A stretch of DNA of 64,000 nt from Pseudomonas putida (GCA_041071465.1 CP163498.1:2932001-2996000); one strand, 5' to 3'; shown: positions 37,799 to 46,838, counted from the first letter of the stretch. The notes: a model not told the origin generated them from the sequence alone. A program made the numbers and translations.

Positions 37799-40629
37799 TC
37801 AGGCCAATTCCTCGGCCTGATCCTCACGCACAACCGCCTTCACTTCATCCAGCCGGCTGATGAACTTCCAGTCCGCCTCGTCGATGTAGATGCCGTTTGG
37901 CCCGCTGCCACCTTCCAGGTCGATCGCCACGCGTGCCGATACCTGCGGCTTCACGCTCGCCAGAATCGGCACGAAGCCCAGCTGCAGGCTGGTTTCCAGC
38001 AGTGCCGCCTGGTTGCGTTCGTCGATGTCCGCCGCTTCGTCCAGGTAGTACGGCAGGCGAATGCGACCGGCCAGGTCGCGGTCCATCAGGTGCAGCAACA
38101 GGTACATGTTGGTCAGCGCCTTGATGGTCATGGTGGTGCCGTTGGACGCTGCGCCGTCGATGTCGGCGTGGATGATCGGCTGGCCGTTGACCTTGGTGAT
38201 CTCGAACGCCAGCTCGAACAGGTCCTTGAGGCCCAACTGGTTGTGGTTGGCTGCCACCAGGCGTGCCAGGTATTCCTTGGCCTCTTCGTTCTTGTTGTCC
38301 TGATCGGCACTTTGGGTCAGGTCGAACACCGACAGGGTTTCGCCTTCTTCGTACTGGCCGGCACTGTGGATGATCTGGTCGATGTGCTTGAGCGCTTCCT
38401 TGTTCGGCGCCAGTACCACGCGGAAGCTTTCCAGGTTGGACACCTGGCGCTTGTTGATCTCGCGGTTGAACAAGGCCAGCTGGTGCTCGAGGCTGTCGTA
38501 GTCGCTGCGGATGTTGCGCAGGGTACGGGCGATGTCGGTGACTGCAGCGCGGCGGGCCTTGGCCAGGGTCAGGGCCTCGTCGGTTCGGTGCGCATAAGCG
38601 TTCACCAGCAACTGCAGGCGGCGTTCCATGTCGTCTTCGCTGTCGAACTTGGCCACGCCTTTCAGACGCACCTGGGCGTACAGCGCCTCGATCTGGTTAT
38701 CCACACGTTGCAGGCCTTGCCAGCTGTCCTGGTAGTCGTTGAGCAGCGGCAGCAGGTTGTCCATCGAGTCGTCGATGGCTTCCATGAACGGCGTGCCATA
38801 GGGCAGGTCGGCCGGTAGCAGTTGGCGACGACGCAGGGCGTCTTCCAGGGTGCGCTGCTTGGACTCCAGGTCACCAAGCTGCCTACCGACCAGCTGCAGC
38901 TTGGCCGACAGCTGCTGGACACGCTCGGTGAAGGCATCGCTGGAGCGCTTGAGTTCGTCCTGGGCGGCTTCCAGTTGCGACAGCTGTTCCAGCTTCTCGG
39001 GCTCTTCGGCGGCCAGGGTTTGGCTGCGGCGGAAGTCCTCCAGCGCTTTCTGCGCATCCAGCACTTCCTGGTACAGGGTTTCGGTCTGCGCTTTGGAGGC
39101 GGAGCGGTCGGCGGCCACGGCTTGCTGGGTCTTGAGCTGCTTCAGCTCTTTTCCAGGCGCTCTTTCTGGTCGCGCAGGGCGGCGCGGTCCGCCAGGGCTT
39201 GCAGTGCCGGCGGGTCGATGTGGGTCAAGTCGATGGCCAGGCCCGGGGCTTCGAAACGTTCGCCCTTGAAGCCATCCAGCACCGCTTCCAGCGTTTTCAC
39301 CCACAGGTCGCTGTCGTCCAGCTCGATGCCACGGTCGCCCAGCGGCAGGCTGAACAGTGCGCCGTTGAACAGGCGCATCAGGCGGTCGACGTCCTGCTGC
39401 GAGAACTCTTCGCGCAGGCGGGCGTAGCTGTTGTTGTCGGCGTGGTCCAGCTGCTGCTTGACCTGCTTCAGGCGTTTTTCCAGGTCGCGTACGCGCTCGT
39501 CCAGGTCTTCGGCACTGAACTGCCGCGACTGGGCCAGGGCGCCGGCCAGTTCGTCGTGGGCGTCCTTGGCCGCCAGCAACTGCTGCTCCAGCACCTTGAC
39601 GTCATCGACCAGGGCGAAGCGGTGCTTGAGCACCGACAGCTCGCCCAGCCAGCGCTGGATACCGGTGATTTCACGTTCCAGGCGCATCAGTTCCTGGGTA
39701 CCGCCGCGCTGATCGTTCTGCAGGCGGTCCTGCTCGCCACGGTAGTGCTCGGACTGGATGACCAGCTCTTCCTTGCGCGCCATGGCGTATTCTTGCCAGG
39801 TGCCCAGCAGGGTGTCGAGCACAGGCGAAATGCGGTGCAGCTTGCCGCGCAGGATGTCGCGCTGGGCAACACCACCAGCCAGGGCCTCGACCAGTGGGCC
39901 GGCAGCAACCAGGGCGTTGTAGTCCTGCTCCATGCGGCGTACGTCGCGGAAGGCCTCTTCGCACGCCGCGATGTAGTCGACGCTGCCTGAACGCAGGCTG
40001 TGCTCGAACGCGTCGAGGAACAGCTGCTTGAGCTTGGCCGCGGTGATTTCGCGCATGTGCAGCAGGTTGATGAACAGCGCGCGGAAGGTTTTCAGGCTTT
40101 GCTCGCTGGTGGAGCGCAGCGGGATCATGGTCAGGTCCAGCGGCACCGAGGTGTGGCCGCCAACCAGCAACCGGCGCAGTTCGTCCGGCTTCACTTCATA
40201 AGCCTTGATGCCAAGGCGCTCGAGGTTGGTGAACAGCTCTTTCTGGCGTAGGCAGGTGTCGTTTTTCTGGTAGTGGGCCAGGTCCAGTTCGCCTTTGTAG
40301 GCGAAGAACTGGTGGCCGAAACCGCCACCCGGGCCGCGCCCGACCACGCCGATCACGTGCGGGCCGTGGGGCAGGCTCAGTTCGCAGAGAATGTACGAGG
40401 TGTCGCTGGCAAAGTAGAAGCGGCGCGACTGCTCGAGGCTGTACTTGCCGAAGCTCATGTCCGACATGCGCGCCAGGATAGGGAATTGCAGGGCGTTGAT
40501 CGACGCCGATTTACCCAGGTTGTTGGCGCCGTACACCGACAGCGGGTGCTCCAGCGGGAACAGGCCAAGGCTGTAGCCGGCGGTGTTGAGCAATGCGAAG
40601 CGGCGGATGCCGTAGCGTTCCTGGCTCAT
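37799..40629 (-). CDS. mksB: MksB, SMC-like ATPase of the MksBEF condensin, frame broken at 39149-39152
   Basis: About 943 residues when joined. ATP-dependent DNA-organising subunit. Walker A is 'GANNLGKSAS' (34-43), long charged coiled coils fill the middle, and the C-terminal head has an ABC signature region ('ASNGTTMTIKALTNMYLL') and Walker B 'RLPYYLDEAADID'. The frame is lost after 'ALRDQKERLEK'; adding one T to the plus-strand T4 at 39149-39152 restores 'LEKELKQLKTQQ'. ATG 40629 overlaps the mksE stop (ATGA). It is the last gene of mksF-mksE-mksB. Expected to act in chromosome compaction and segregation. Confidence 0.88.
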
Positions 40630-41333
40630 GCGTCAATCTCCTGTTGCTCTTCGCGGATGGCCCGGGCCAGCGCGTCCTCTTCGCTTTCCTCGCCCTCGAA
40701 GGGCGTGAGGTCGAGCGGGTCGTCGGTACGGTTGAGTTCTTCGGCGCTTTCTTCCTCGACCAGTACCGGGGGCGGCAGCGGCAGGTCGCTGTGCAGGGTG
40801 GCGGCTAGGTCGCGGTCTTGCTGCACCGAAAGGCACACATCGAGGAAGCGGTGCATGGGCGGCAGGAAGCGGTAGATACCACCTTCCTCGTGGGCGAAGC
40901 CGAGCTGGGTCATGCGCCGCAGGATCTTTTCTTCCAGCTCGTCCACTGTCTGCACTTCGGCTTGCAGGAACAGGTCGCGGTACTTGTCCAGCAGCGAGGG
41001 CAGTTCGTCGCGGCCAATGCTGCCGCCGTCGAGTACGGCCATCGGGTCACGGCCCTGGTCGGCAAGGTGTTCGACCAGGATGAAGGTGAACAGCGACAGG
41101 CGCTGCGCGGTCTTGTTGACCTGGGCGGCGGTCATGTCCGGGACGAAGTAGTAGAAGCCACGGGTGTCGCACACCAGTTCGAAGCCCAGGGCCTTGAACA
41201 GGGTGCGGTACTGGTCCTGGAAATTCGACAGCTGCGCATACAACTCGGGGTCGCGGCGGCTGACGTGGAAGCCTTTGAACAGCTCGCGGAAGATCGGCGC
41301 GAGCTGGGACAGTTCGGAAAGATCAAGATGCAT
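40626..41333 (-). CDS. mksE: MksE, KITE-type subunit of MksBEF condensin
   Basis: 235 residues. Winged-helix type protein that bridges kleisin MksF and the MksB heads in this family. 'LFKALGFELVCDTRGFYYFV' and 'LGFAHEEGGIYRFLPPMHRF' are the two winged-helix wings; the C-terminal 40 residues are very acidic. It starts 11 bases inside the mksF 3' end and overlaps mksB by four bases, so the three proteins are made in a coupled way. Confidence 0.85.
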   Translation of the reverse strand: MHLDLSELSQLAPIFRELFKGFHVSRRDPELYAQLSNFQDQYRTLFKALGFELVCDTRGFYYFVPDMTAAQVNKTAQRLSLFTFILVEHLADQGRDPMAVLDGGSIGRDELPSLLDKYRDLFLQAEVQTVDELEEKILRRMTQLGFAHEEGGIYRFLPPMHRFLDVCLSVQQDRDLAATLHSDLPLPPPVLVEEESAEELNRTDDPLDLTPFEGEESEEDALARAIREEQQEIDA

Positions 41334-42612
41334 GGGCTGGGCTCGCGTTGGATTCGGTAGGCGCGCTGGCGGCGTCTTCGCGGCTGGAGGTCAGGGCGAA
41401 CGAGCGCAGGCTGACCAGGTGTTCCTGGGTGGTGTACTCGCGGCGGTCGAGGCGTTCGCGCTTGAAGCGTTTTTCCCGCGACAGGCGCGAGAACCAGTAC
41501 AGCAACTCGTCCGTAGCACCCTCGGGCTCCTGCTCAAGCAGCCAGACCATCAGGTCAGGCAGCGGCAGGGCTTGTTCGCAGCGTTCGGCCATTTCTTTCA
41601 CCGTGCGCGGGGCGCGGGGCAGGGCACCGGACTGGGTCTTGTGGGCCTTGGGGAAGCGCGCTGGCTTGGGTTCGAAGCGGGCCAGGGCGTAGACGTAGGC
41701 CTCGACCTGGCTGGCACTGCCAAGGAAGGTGCTTTGCGGGCGGGTGAACATCGGCATGGCCGCTTGCGGCACGGCATCGATGCCCTTGCGCCGGATCACC
41801 GACAGGGCCAGTGCGGCGCCACGGGTCACGGCATTGTGCCGGCGTGCTTCTTCGCGCAGTGGCAGTAGCAGCTCGCGGGCGTGGCGCAGGGTCAGCTGGG
41901 CGCTGGTCTGCATTTCGAGGATGCGCGCATGGGTGCGCAGCAGCATGTCGTCATCGACCAGGTGGCCCAGGCGCGCCTGTTCGCCCAGCAGCTTCAACAG
42001 CACGGTCTCGACCTTGCGCACGCCCTGCTCGAAGGCGCCGTCGGCGTTGACCAGCTGGATCATCGGCTCGACGTATTCGTCCCAGGTGGCGAGTACTTCG
42101 GCATACCGCTGGCGCAGCGGAATCTGGCGGTTGCTGGTCTTGGCCCGTTCGGCCACGGCCACCAGCGCCTGCTCGTCGTTGTCGAGCTTTTTCAGCACAT
42201 CGCGCACGCGCATGTCGAGCAGGCGCAGCTGGCGCGCCAGGTCGTCGCTGTCGCGATTGTCGAAGGCATCCTGGATGTGCCCGGCCAGGCGTTCCAGGTG
42301 GCGCAAGTAGGCTTCGATTTCCAGGCACAGACCCAGCCGGTGTTCGCGGCGCAGGTAGGCGAGGAAGTCGTGGATCTGCGCGTTGAGCTCGAAGCGGTTC
42401 GGGCTCTTGGCGACCGGGACCAGGATATCCAGGCGGATCCACACGTCGAGTAGCTGGGTGATGTCCTGCGGGGTGCTTTCGAGCTGCTGGCGGGCCACAT
42501 GCTGGCGCAACTCGACCAGGCTCAGGGTGCCCTGGTCGAAACGCTCGCACAGCGGCTCGATCAGGGCCCAGTGTTCGGCTAGGGCGCGCAGGACGCGCTT
42601 GGGTTCGATCAT
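41323..42612 (-). CDS. mksF: MksF, kleisin subunit of MksBEF condensin
   Basis: 429 residues from ATG 42612 ('MIEPKRVLRALAEHWALIEP'); an in-frame ATG at 42657 would add 15 residues but has a C-rich rather than purine-rich leader. The protein is mostly helical with a kleisin-like winged helix near the N-terminus ('TPQDITQLLDVWIRLDILVP') and a C-terminal tail rich in Ala/Ser. First gene of the condensin operon. No mksG/jetD topoisomerase-like gene follows or precedes it, so this is the housekeeping type rather than a Wadjet defence set. Confidence 0.85.
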   Translation of the reverse strand: MIEPKRVLRALAEHWALIEPLCERFDQGTLSLVELRQHVARQQLESTPQDITQLLDVWIRLDILVPVAKSPNRFELNAQIHDFLAYLRREHRLGLCLEIEAYLRHLERLAGHIQDAFDNRDSDDLARQLRLLDMRVRDVLKKLDNDEQALVAVAERAKTSNRQIPLRQRYAEVLATWDEYVEPMIQLVNADGAFEQGVRKVETVLLKLLGEQARLGHLVDDDMLLRTHARILEMQTSAQLTLRHARELLLPLREEARRHNAVTRGAALALSVIRRKGIDAVPQAAMPMFTRPQSTFLGSASQVEAYVYALARFEPKPARFPKAHKTQSGALPRAPRTVKEMAERCEQALPLPDLMVWLLEQEPEGATDELLYWFSRLSREKRFKRERLDRREYTTQEHLVSLRSFALTSSREDAASAPTESNASPAHAS

Positions 42613-42715
42613 TGGCTTCGACTCGTTGCCAAGAAAAAGGGGGCGATTGTACTGCATCCCGGGGGGAGGTTTTCACCCCTTGGTCTGTAATGAGGGATAA
42701 CCTTATGGCTAGTAG

Positions 42716-42807
42716 GTGTATGGCGTTGTTTTTGGGGCGTTTTTGAGCGCGAGCGCCGCACGGGCGGCGCTCGGTCTGATAGGCGCTGCAAAAACCAAGG
42801 CGTACAC
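42716..42807. repeat. 92-bp imperfect palindrome (MITE-like) between mksF and holD
   Basis: Terminal inverted repeats of about 24 bp start GTGTATGGCGTTGTTTTTGG at 42716 and match the reverse complement of 42784-42807 at about 18 of 24 positions. The centre is a perfect 10-bp hairpin CGAGCGCCGC-ACGG-GCGGCGCTCG (42750-42773). It differs from the REPs elsewhere in the window. It lies in the divergent promoter region and ends seven bases before a possible holD ATG. Confidence 0.6.
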
Positions 42808-42849
42808 GTTAGAATGCCCAATTGTCTTCACCCCTCGGATACCCATCCC

Positions 42850-43635
42850 TTGCTCACCGAACCCCGTCGCCGCGCCTACCTTTCCGCCATGCAAGTGGTG
42901 CACTGGTTGCCGCGCGCCGAACTGCCGTTCGCCGCACCGTCGCGGCCGGAGCTGTTGTTGCCGGTGGCGACGGTCGAGGATGTCGATTTCGAAATCAGGC
43001 CGGCACCGGCTGCAAATGACGCTCCCGCCACACCCCAGGCCCGTTCCGGCGAACGGCCGAAAATCGAGATCCCGCGCCCGAACAGCGCGCCCAAACCCGC
43101 CGCCAAGCCGGTCGAGGCCGAAGAGCAGCCGGCGGCACCCCGCCCGGCGCCCGTGCCACCTCCACGCTTCTCGTTGCAGTTGCTGCGCACCGGCAGTTGC
43201 CTATTGCTGGTGGAGTTGGCCACAGGCCAGCCGTTCCAGAGCCGCGACCCGTCCTACCTGCTGCTCAAGGACATGCTGCGTGCCGCCGGCCTGCCCGACG
43301 CCCCGCAGATCATCGGCGAGCCTGTGCGCTGGCCGCTGCTGGTGCGCGGCAACATGGACCAGGGCCCGGAGGCCGCGCGCGATTTCGTCCAGGGTTTTGT
43401 CCAGGCCCGCCTAGAAGACGCCCCGAGCACCTGTCTGTGGCTGATTGGCTTGCCGGCACTGCGCTTTGCCGCCAATGCCGATGCCGAGGCCTATTACCAA
43501 CCCCTTAAGCTGGACGGCCTGGGCGACGCCTGGGCGCTGCCGGGCCTTGAACTGTTGATGGACGAGCCGCAACGCAAGGCGGACGTCTGGAAAGCCATGC
43601 GCCAGCTGATGGCGCGCTGGAAGAGCGTTGAATGA
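42850..43635 (+). CDS. holD: Probable DNA polymerase III psi subunit (pseudomonad HolD)
   Basis: About 261 residues from TTG 42850 ('MLTEPRRRAYLSAMQVVHWL'); ATG 42814 and ATG 42889 are alternatives and none has a clear Shine-Dalgarno sequence. N-terminal part 'RRRAYLSAMQVVHWLPR' resembles the chi-binding N-terminus of psi. A Pro/Ala-rich linker (about 60 residues) follows, then a globular domain ('SLQLLRTGSCLLLVELATGQ', 'LWLIGLPALRFAANADAEAY'). The gene overlaps rimI by four bases, the same pairing as holD-rimI in E. coli, and pseudomonad psi is known to be a strongly diverged protein. Psi links the clamp loader to SSB via chi. Databases may call it a hypothetical or TonB-like protein because of the Pro-rich linker. 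Confidence 0.72.
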   Translation: MLTEPRRRAYLSAMQVVHWLPRAELPFAAPSRPELLLPVATVEDVDFEIRPAPAANDAPATPQARSGERPKIEIPRPNSAPKPAAKPVEAEEQPAAPRPAPVPPPRFSLQLLRTGSCLLLVELATGQPFQSRDPSYLLLKDMLRAAGLPDAPQIIGEPVRWPLLVRGNMDQGPEAARDFVQGFVQARLEDAPSTCLWLIGLPALRFAANADAEAYYQPLKLDGLGDAWALPGLELLMDEPQRKADVWKAMRQLMARWKSVE

Positions 43636-44087
43636 GTGACTCGATCAGTTTCCGCCCGATGACCGAGGCGGATCTGGATGCCGTGCTTAAGATCGAATAT
43701 GCCGCGTTCAGTCATCCCTGGACCCGCGGAATCTTTCAGGATGCGCTCAAGTCGTACGAGGTCTGGCTGATGTTCGACGGCCAGCAGCAAGTGGGCCATG
43801 GCGTAATCAACGTGATCATCGACGAAGCCCACCTGCTCAATATCACCGTAAAGCCGGAAAACCAGGGTTGCGGCATGGGCCTGCGCCTGCTCGAGCACCT
43901 GATGGCCCGGGCCTACCAGCTCAATGGTCGCGAATGTTTCCTGGAAGTACGCGCCAGCAACCAGTCGGCTTATCGTCTATACGAACGTTACGGTTTCAAC
44001 GAAATCGGCCGACGCCGTGACTATTATCCGATTGCTGGTGGCCGTGAAGATGCCCTGGTGATGGCCTGCACGCTGCTTGAGGATTGA
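43632..44087 (+). CDS. rimI: Ribosomal protein S18-alanine N-acetyltransferase
   Basis: 151-residue GNAT acetyltransferase. 'NITVKPENQGCGMGLRLLEH' is the acetyl-CoA binding motif (Q/RxxGxG/A), 'FLEVRASNQSAYRLYERYGF' motif B, and 'GRRRDYYPIAGGREDALVM' the RimI C-terminus. ATG 43632 overlaps the upstream holD stop (ATGA). Confidence 0.95.
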   Translation: MSDSISFRPMTEADLDAVLKIEYAAFSHPWTRGIFQDALKSYEVWLMFDGQQQVGHGVINVIIDEAHLLNITVKPENQGCGMGLRLLEHLMARAYQLNGRECFLEVRASNQSAYRLYERYGFNEIGRRRDYYPIAGGREDALVMACTLLED

Positions 44088-44152
44088 CCTGGCTTAATCG
44101 ATAGCAGCCACAGCGTGGTTTTCTTTGTTCTCCAAGCACGGATGGCTTAAGG

Positions 44153-44728
44153 ATGAAAAAACTGCTTCTTGTAGCAGGCCTGTTGATTGCCGGGGCTGCT
44201 CACGCCGATGAGCGCGACGTGTGGATGTTCGCCCAGTGGGCTGGTGACCATCAAACTCGGCCCTTTCGTGAAATGCTGGTCGATGCCCGTCTATATGGGG
44301 TAGTGCCTATCCATCAGTTGCTGCGGTCGGCCTCGGACTGGAAGCTGTGCCGAGCGTCGCCTTTCGCCGTGCCACCCGCCGGCAATTGGCCGGCTGTGCG
44401 CACCACCCTTGCGTTGATCAAGACACTCGATGACCAAGGCATCCTGCGCCAGTTCGAGGTGGTTTCGGCTTACCGTGAGCCGCGACTGAACGCCTGCGCC
44501 GGCGGGGCAGCGAACAGTGCGCATATGCGCGCTTTCGCCGTCGATATCTTGCTGCCAGCCTGGGCCGACCCCTACCCGCTGTGCCGTTTCTGGCAGCAGC
44601 ACGGGCAGGCCTGGAACATGGGCCTGGGGCGCTATCCTTCAGGCCGCATTCACGTGGATACCGCCGGTTATCGCACCTGGGGTGGCGATGGCAGTGCGGG
44701 GTCGTCGTTCTGCAACAAGCCCAAATGA
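44153..44728 (+). CDS. Exported M15-type zinc D,D-peptidase-like protein
   Basis: 191 residues with a signal peptide 'MKKLLLVAGLLIAGAAHA'. Zinc-site pattern of peptidase family M15: His124 and Asp131 in 'NSAHMRAFAVDI' and His167 in 'SGRIHVDTAGYRTWG', preceded by 'SAYREPRLNACAGG'. Likely a periplasmic carboxypeptidase acting on peptidoglycan. Its last 61 bp overlap the 3' end of the convergent LysR gene. Confidence 0.82.
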   Translation: MKKLLLVAGLLIAGAAHADERDVWMFAQWAGDHQTRPFREMLVDARLYGVVPIHQLLRSASDWKLCRASPFAVPPAGNWPAVRTTLALIKTLDDQGILRQFEVVSAYREPRLNACAGGAANSAHMRAFAVDILLPAWADPYPLCRFWQQHGQAWNMGLGRYPSGRIHVDTAGYRTWGGDGSAGSSFCNKPK

Positions 44729-45585
44729 GCCAGAGAGCGCCGGCATTCGTCCATTACCCACTCGGCGAAGCGCTGGCGTTTGCTGTTGTCGTCCAGGGGC
44801 AGTGGGCTAAGCAGGTGATAGGCCGAGCCGTCGCGCACAAAACCGTAGGGGGCCTGCAACTGCCCGCTGTCGAGTTCGTCGCCCACCATCAGGGCTGAGG
44901 CCATGGCCAGGCCCAGGCCGGCGCTGGCGGCCTGGATAGACAGGTAGAAGTGCTCGTAGTCGCTGCGTTCGTTGTGCAGTGCCTGCTGGCCGCTCAGGCG
45001 CAGCCAGGTGGGCCATGCAGCGGGGCGGGTGGTGCTGTGCAGCAAGCGCTGGCCGTCCAGTTGAATGGGGGCGCCGGGGTGGCGCACCGGGCCGATCCAT
45101 TCGTCACAGATTTTCTGGTTGTACAGCTGGTTGCCCCAGTGGAAGTCGTCGCGGCGGATTGCCAGGTCGACACCGCTGCGGGCGAAGTCCAGCGGCCCGC
45201 CTGCGGCCACCAGGTGCAACTGCAGGTCGGGGTGTGCAGCATGGAAGCGGGGCAGGCGTGGGATCAGCCAACGCATGGCGATGGTCGGCTCGCAGGACAG
45301 CACCAGCACATTGTCGCGGGCCTGTTGTTGCAAGCGCTGCACGGCGCCTTCGAGTTGTTCGAATATTGCCTGGGTAGTGCCTTGCAGGGCTCGGCCGGCG
45401 GGGGTGAGGAAAATGGCCCGGTTACGGCGCTCGAACAGCTCGACGCCAAGGCTTTCTTCAAGCAGGCGTACCTGGCGGCTGACCGCGCCGTGAGTGACGT
45501 GCAAGTGTTCGGCGGCGCGCACGAAGTTCTCGGTTTGGGCGGCGATGTCGAAGTAACGCAAGGCATTTAATGGCGGCAGTTTCAT
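44668..45585 (-). CDS. LysR family transcriptional regulator
   Basis: 305 residues from ATG 45585 (AGGAAG upstream); an earlier in-frame start is less likely. N-terminal winged HTH 'NFVRAAEHLHVTHGAVSRQV' and linker helix, then a periplasmic-binding-like effector domain ('LSCEPTIAMRWLIPRLPRFH'), closest to the GcvA/AmpR-type LysR group. Divergent from a LysE-type exporter with 165 bp between, so it probably controls that gene. Confidence 0.9.
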   Translation of the reverse strand: MKLPPLNALRYFDIAAQTENFVRAAEHLHVTHGAVSRQVRLLEESLGVELFERRNRAIFLTPAGRALQGTTQAIFEQLEGAVQRLQQQARDNVLVLSCEPTIAMRWLIPRLPRFHAAHPDLQLHLVAAGGPLDFARSGVDLAIRRDDFHWGNQLYNQKICDEWIGPVRHPGAPIQLDGQRLLHSTTRPAAWPTWLRLSGQQALHNERSDYEHFYLSIQAASAGLGLAMASALMVGDELDSGQLQAPYGFVRDGSAYHLLSPLPLDDNSKRQRFAEWVMDECRRSLAHLGLLQNDDPALPSPPQVR

Positions 45586-45750
45586 GGTCTTCCTGCTGGC
45601 CTGTGCAAGCGTTTGCACAGGTTAACGTTTTGCTTGTCTGTGAGGAAAACTATCAGATTTACAGCACTTTAAATCGATTTTTACTCTTCTATAAGCACTC
45701 GATAATAACGCGGTCTGCGCATTTTCATCGCCTATCGAGAGCCCCTCAGC

Positions 45751-46365
45751 ATGACCGAACTAATTGCCGTCGCCTTGTTTACCCTGCTCGCCGTCATCAG
45801 TCCTGGCGCCGACTTCGCCATGGTCACTCGCAGCAGTTATGCACAGGGCCGCAAGGCCGGGCTGGCCGCCGCAATGGGTATCGCCCTGGGGGTACAAGTG
45901 CACGTGCTGTATACGGTCTTGGGCATTGCCGTGGTTATCAGCCAGAGCCCGGCGCTGTTCCTGGGCATGAAAGTACTGGGCGCGGGCTATCTGGTTTACC
46001 TGGGCTACAAATCGCTTACCAATACTCAACGCATCAGCCTTGAGGGGGGCGGTCAATCGGCCGCCAGCATGGTGCAAGCGCTGCGCACCGGCTTTCTGAC
46101 CAACGCCCTCAACCCCAAGACCATGTTATTCGTCATCAGCGCCTTCACCCAGGTGGTGCAACCTGGTAGCCCATTGAAGCAGGCATTCGCCTACGGCGCA
46201 TTCATGTCCTTTGCCCATTGGCTTTGGTTCAGCCTGGTCGCAGTGTTTTTCTCCAGCACAGCATTGCGCAAGGCAATGATCGACCGTCAGGTGCTGGTGG
46301 ACCGCGTCATTGGGCTGGCGTTGATCGGGCTTGGCCTGGCAGTGGCGGTGGCCGGTATCCGTTGA
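45751..46365 (+). CDS. LysE/RhtB family amino-acid exporter
   Basis: 204 residues with about six hydrophobic segments. 'AVISPGADFAMVTRSSYAQG' and 'GFLTNALNPKTMLFVISAF' are the family signatures. It probably exports an amino acid or derivative; the substrate cannot be told. Controlled, probably, by the divergent LysR gene. Confidence 0.92.
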   Translation: MTELIAVALFTLLAVISPGADFAMVTRSSYAQGRKAGLAAAMGIALGVQVHVLYTVLGIAVVISQSPALFLGMKVLGAGYLVYLGYKSLTNTQRISLEGGGQSAASMVQALRTGFLTNALNPKTMLFVISAFTQVVQPGSPLKQAFAYGAFMSFAHWLWFSLVAVFFSSTALRKAMIDRQVLVDRVIGLALIGLGLAVAVAGIR

Positions 46366-46401
46366 GCGGGGATGATTGCATGTTGGGGTGATGGCCATTT
46401 A

Positions 46402-46420
46402 GAATAGAATCATTCCCATT
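46402..46420 (+). promoter_or_regulatory. Candidate Fur box before the short FecR
   Basis: GAATAGAATCATTCCCATT matches the shifted Fur consensus AATGATAATCATTATCATT at 13 of 19 positions by eye. 53 bp before the GTG at 46473. Confidence 0.6.
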
Positions 46421-46434
46421 TGCGAAGCTTCGCG

Positions 46435-46476
46435 ATGATACCAACCCCATCTGCCGCCGCTGAGGCCTGTCTGTGA
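46435..46476 (+). other. 13-codon leader ORF coupled to the short FecR
   Basis: ATG 46435 reads MIPTPSAAAEACL and stops at TGA 46474-46476, which overlaps the FecR GTG at 46473 in the same GTGA fashion as the intact FecI-FecR pair at 60909. It occupies the place of a sigma gene. It may be what is left after deletion of one, or a real leader. Confidence 0.45.
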
Positions 46477-46757
46477 GCCCGGAAATCCTTCACGAAGCTG
46501 CCGAATGGCTGGTGCGTCTGGAGGGCCAGCCGAGTGGGCGCGACCGTGAGGCGTTCCGTGCCTGGTTAGCGCAGGACAGTGAGCATCTGGAAGCATTCCA
46601 GCGCATGCATGAAACTCTGGGCCCCATGCAAGTGCTCAAGCAGGCGCCTGCATGCAGCGCGCAACTGAGCTGCAATCAGCAGCGCCTTTCGAGCCGGGGG
46701 CTGAAGGCACTGGCCTTGATCGTGGCCGTGGTATTGGCGCTGTCATTGGCGCTGTAG
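46473..46757 (+). CDS. Half-length FecR-like protein (DUF4880 plus membrane segment only)
   Basis: 94 residues from GTG 46473. The DUF4880 domain is complete ('EAAEWLVRLEGQPSGRDREA', 'FRAWLAQDSEHLEAFQRM') and the protein ends within a single hydrophobic segment ('ALALIVAVVLALSLAL'). The periplasmic FecR domain is absent. Beyond the TAG the frame continues for 14 codons as 'LQQGPAYRQATTFS', which resembles the start of the periplasmic domain in other FecR proteins ('ADYRTGVGER'), so truncation of a longer gene is likely. No sigma or receptor gene is adjacent. It could still bind a sigma factor, like the cytoplasmic fragment of processed FecR. Confidence 0.75.
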   Translation: MSPEILHEAAEWLVRLEGQPSGRDREAFRAWLAQDSEHLEAFQRMHETLGPMQVLKQAPACSAQLSCNQQRLSSRGLKALALIVAVVLALSLAL

Positions 46758-46811
46758 CTGCAGCAGGGGCCAGCCTATCGCCAGGCGACAACTTTTTCGT
46801 AGGCAAAGAAA

Positions 46812-46838
46812 AAGGGCTTACCTTGCGGTAAGCCCTTC
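46812..46838 (-). terminator. Rho-independent terminator of tRNA-Met
   Basis: AAGGGCTTA-CC.TTGCGG-TAAGCCCTT stem, with a T-run following on the minus strand. Confidence 0.85.

Noticed and set aside
37799..42612. MksFEB as a Wadjet anti-plasmid system
   Set aside because: Wadjet needs JetD/MksG; no such gene is in the operon or nearby.
42709..42903. Short minus-strand ORF over the palindromic element and holD start
   Set aside because: No ribosome binding site; its sequence is dictated by the inverted repeats.
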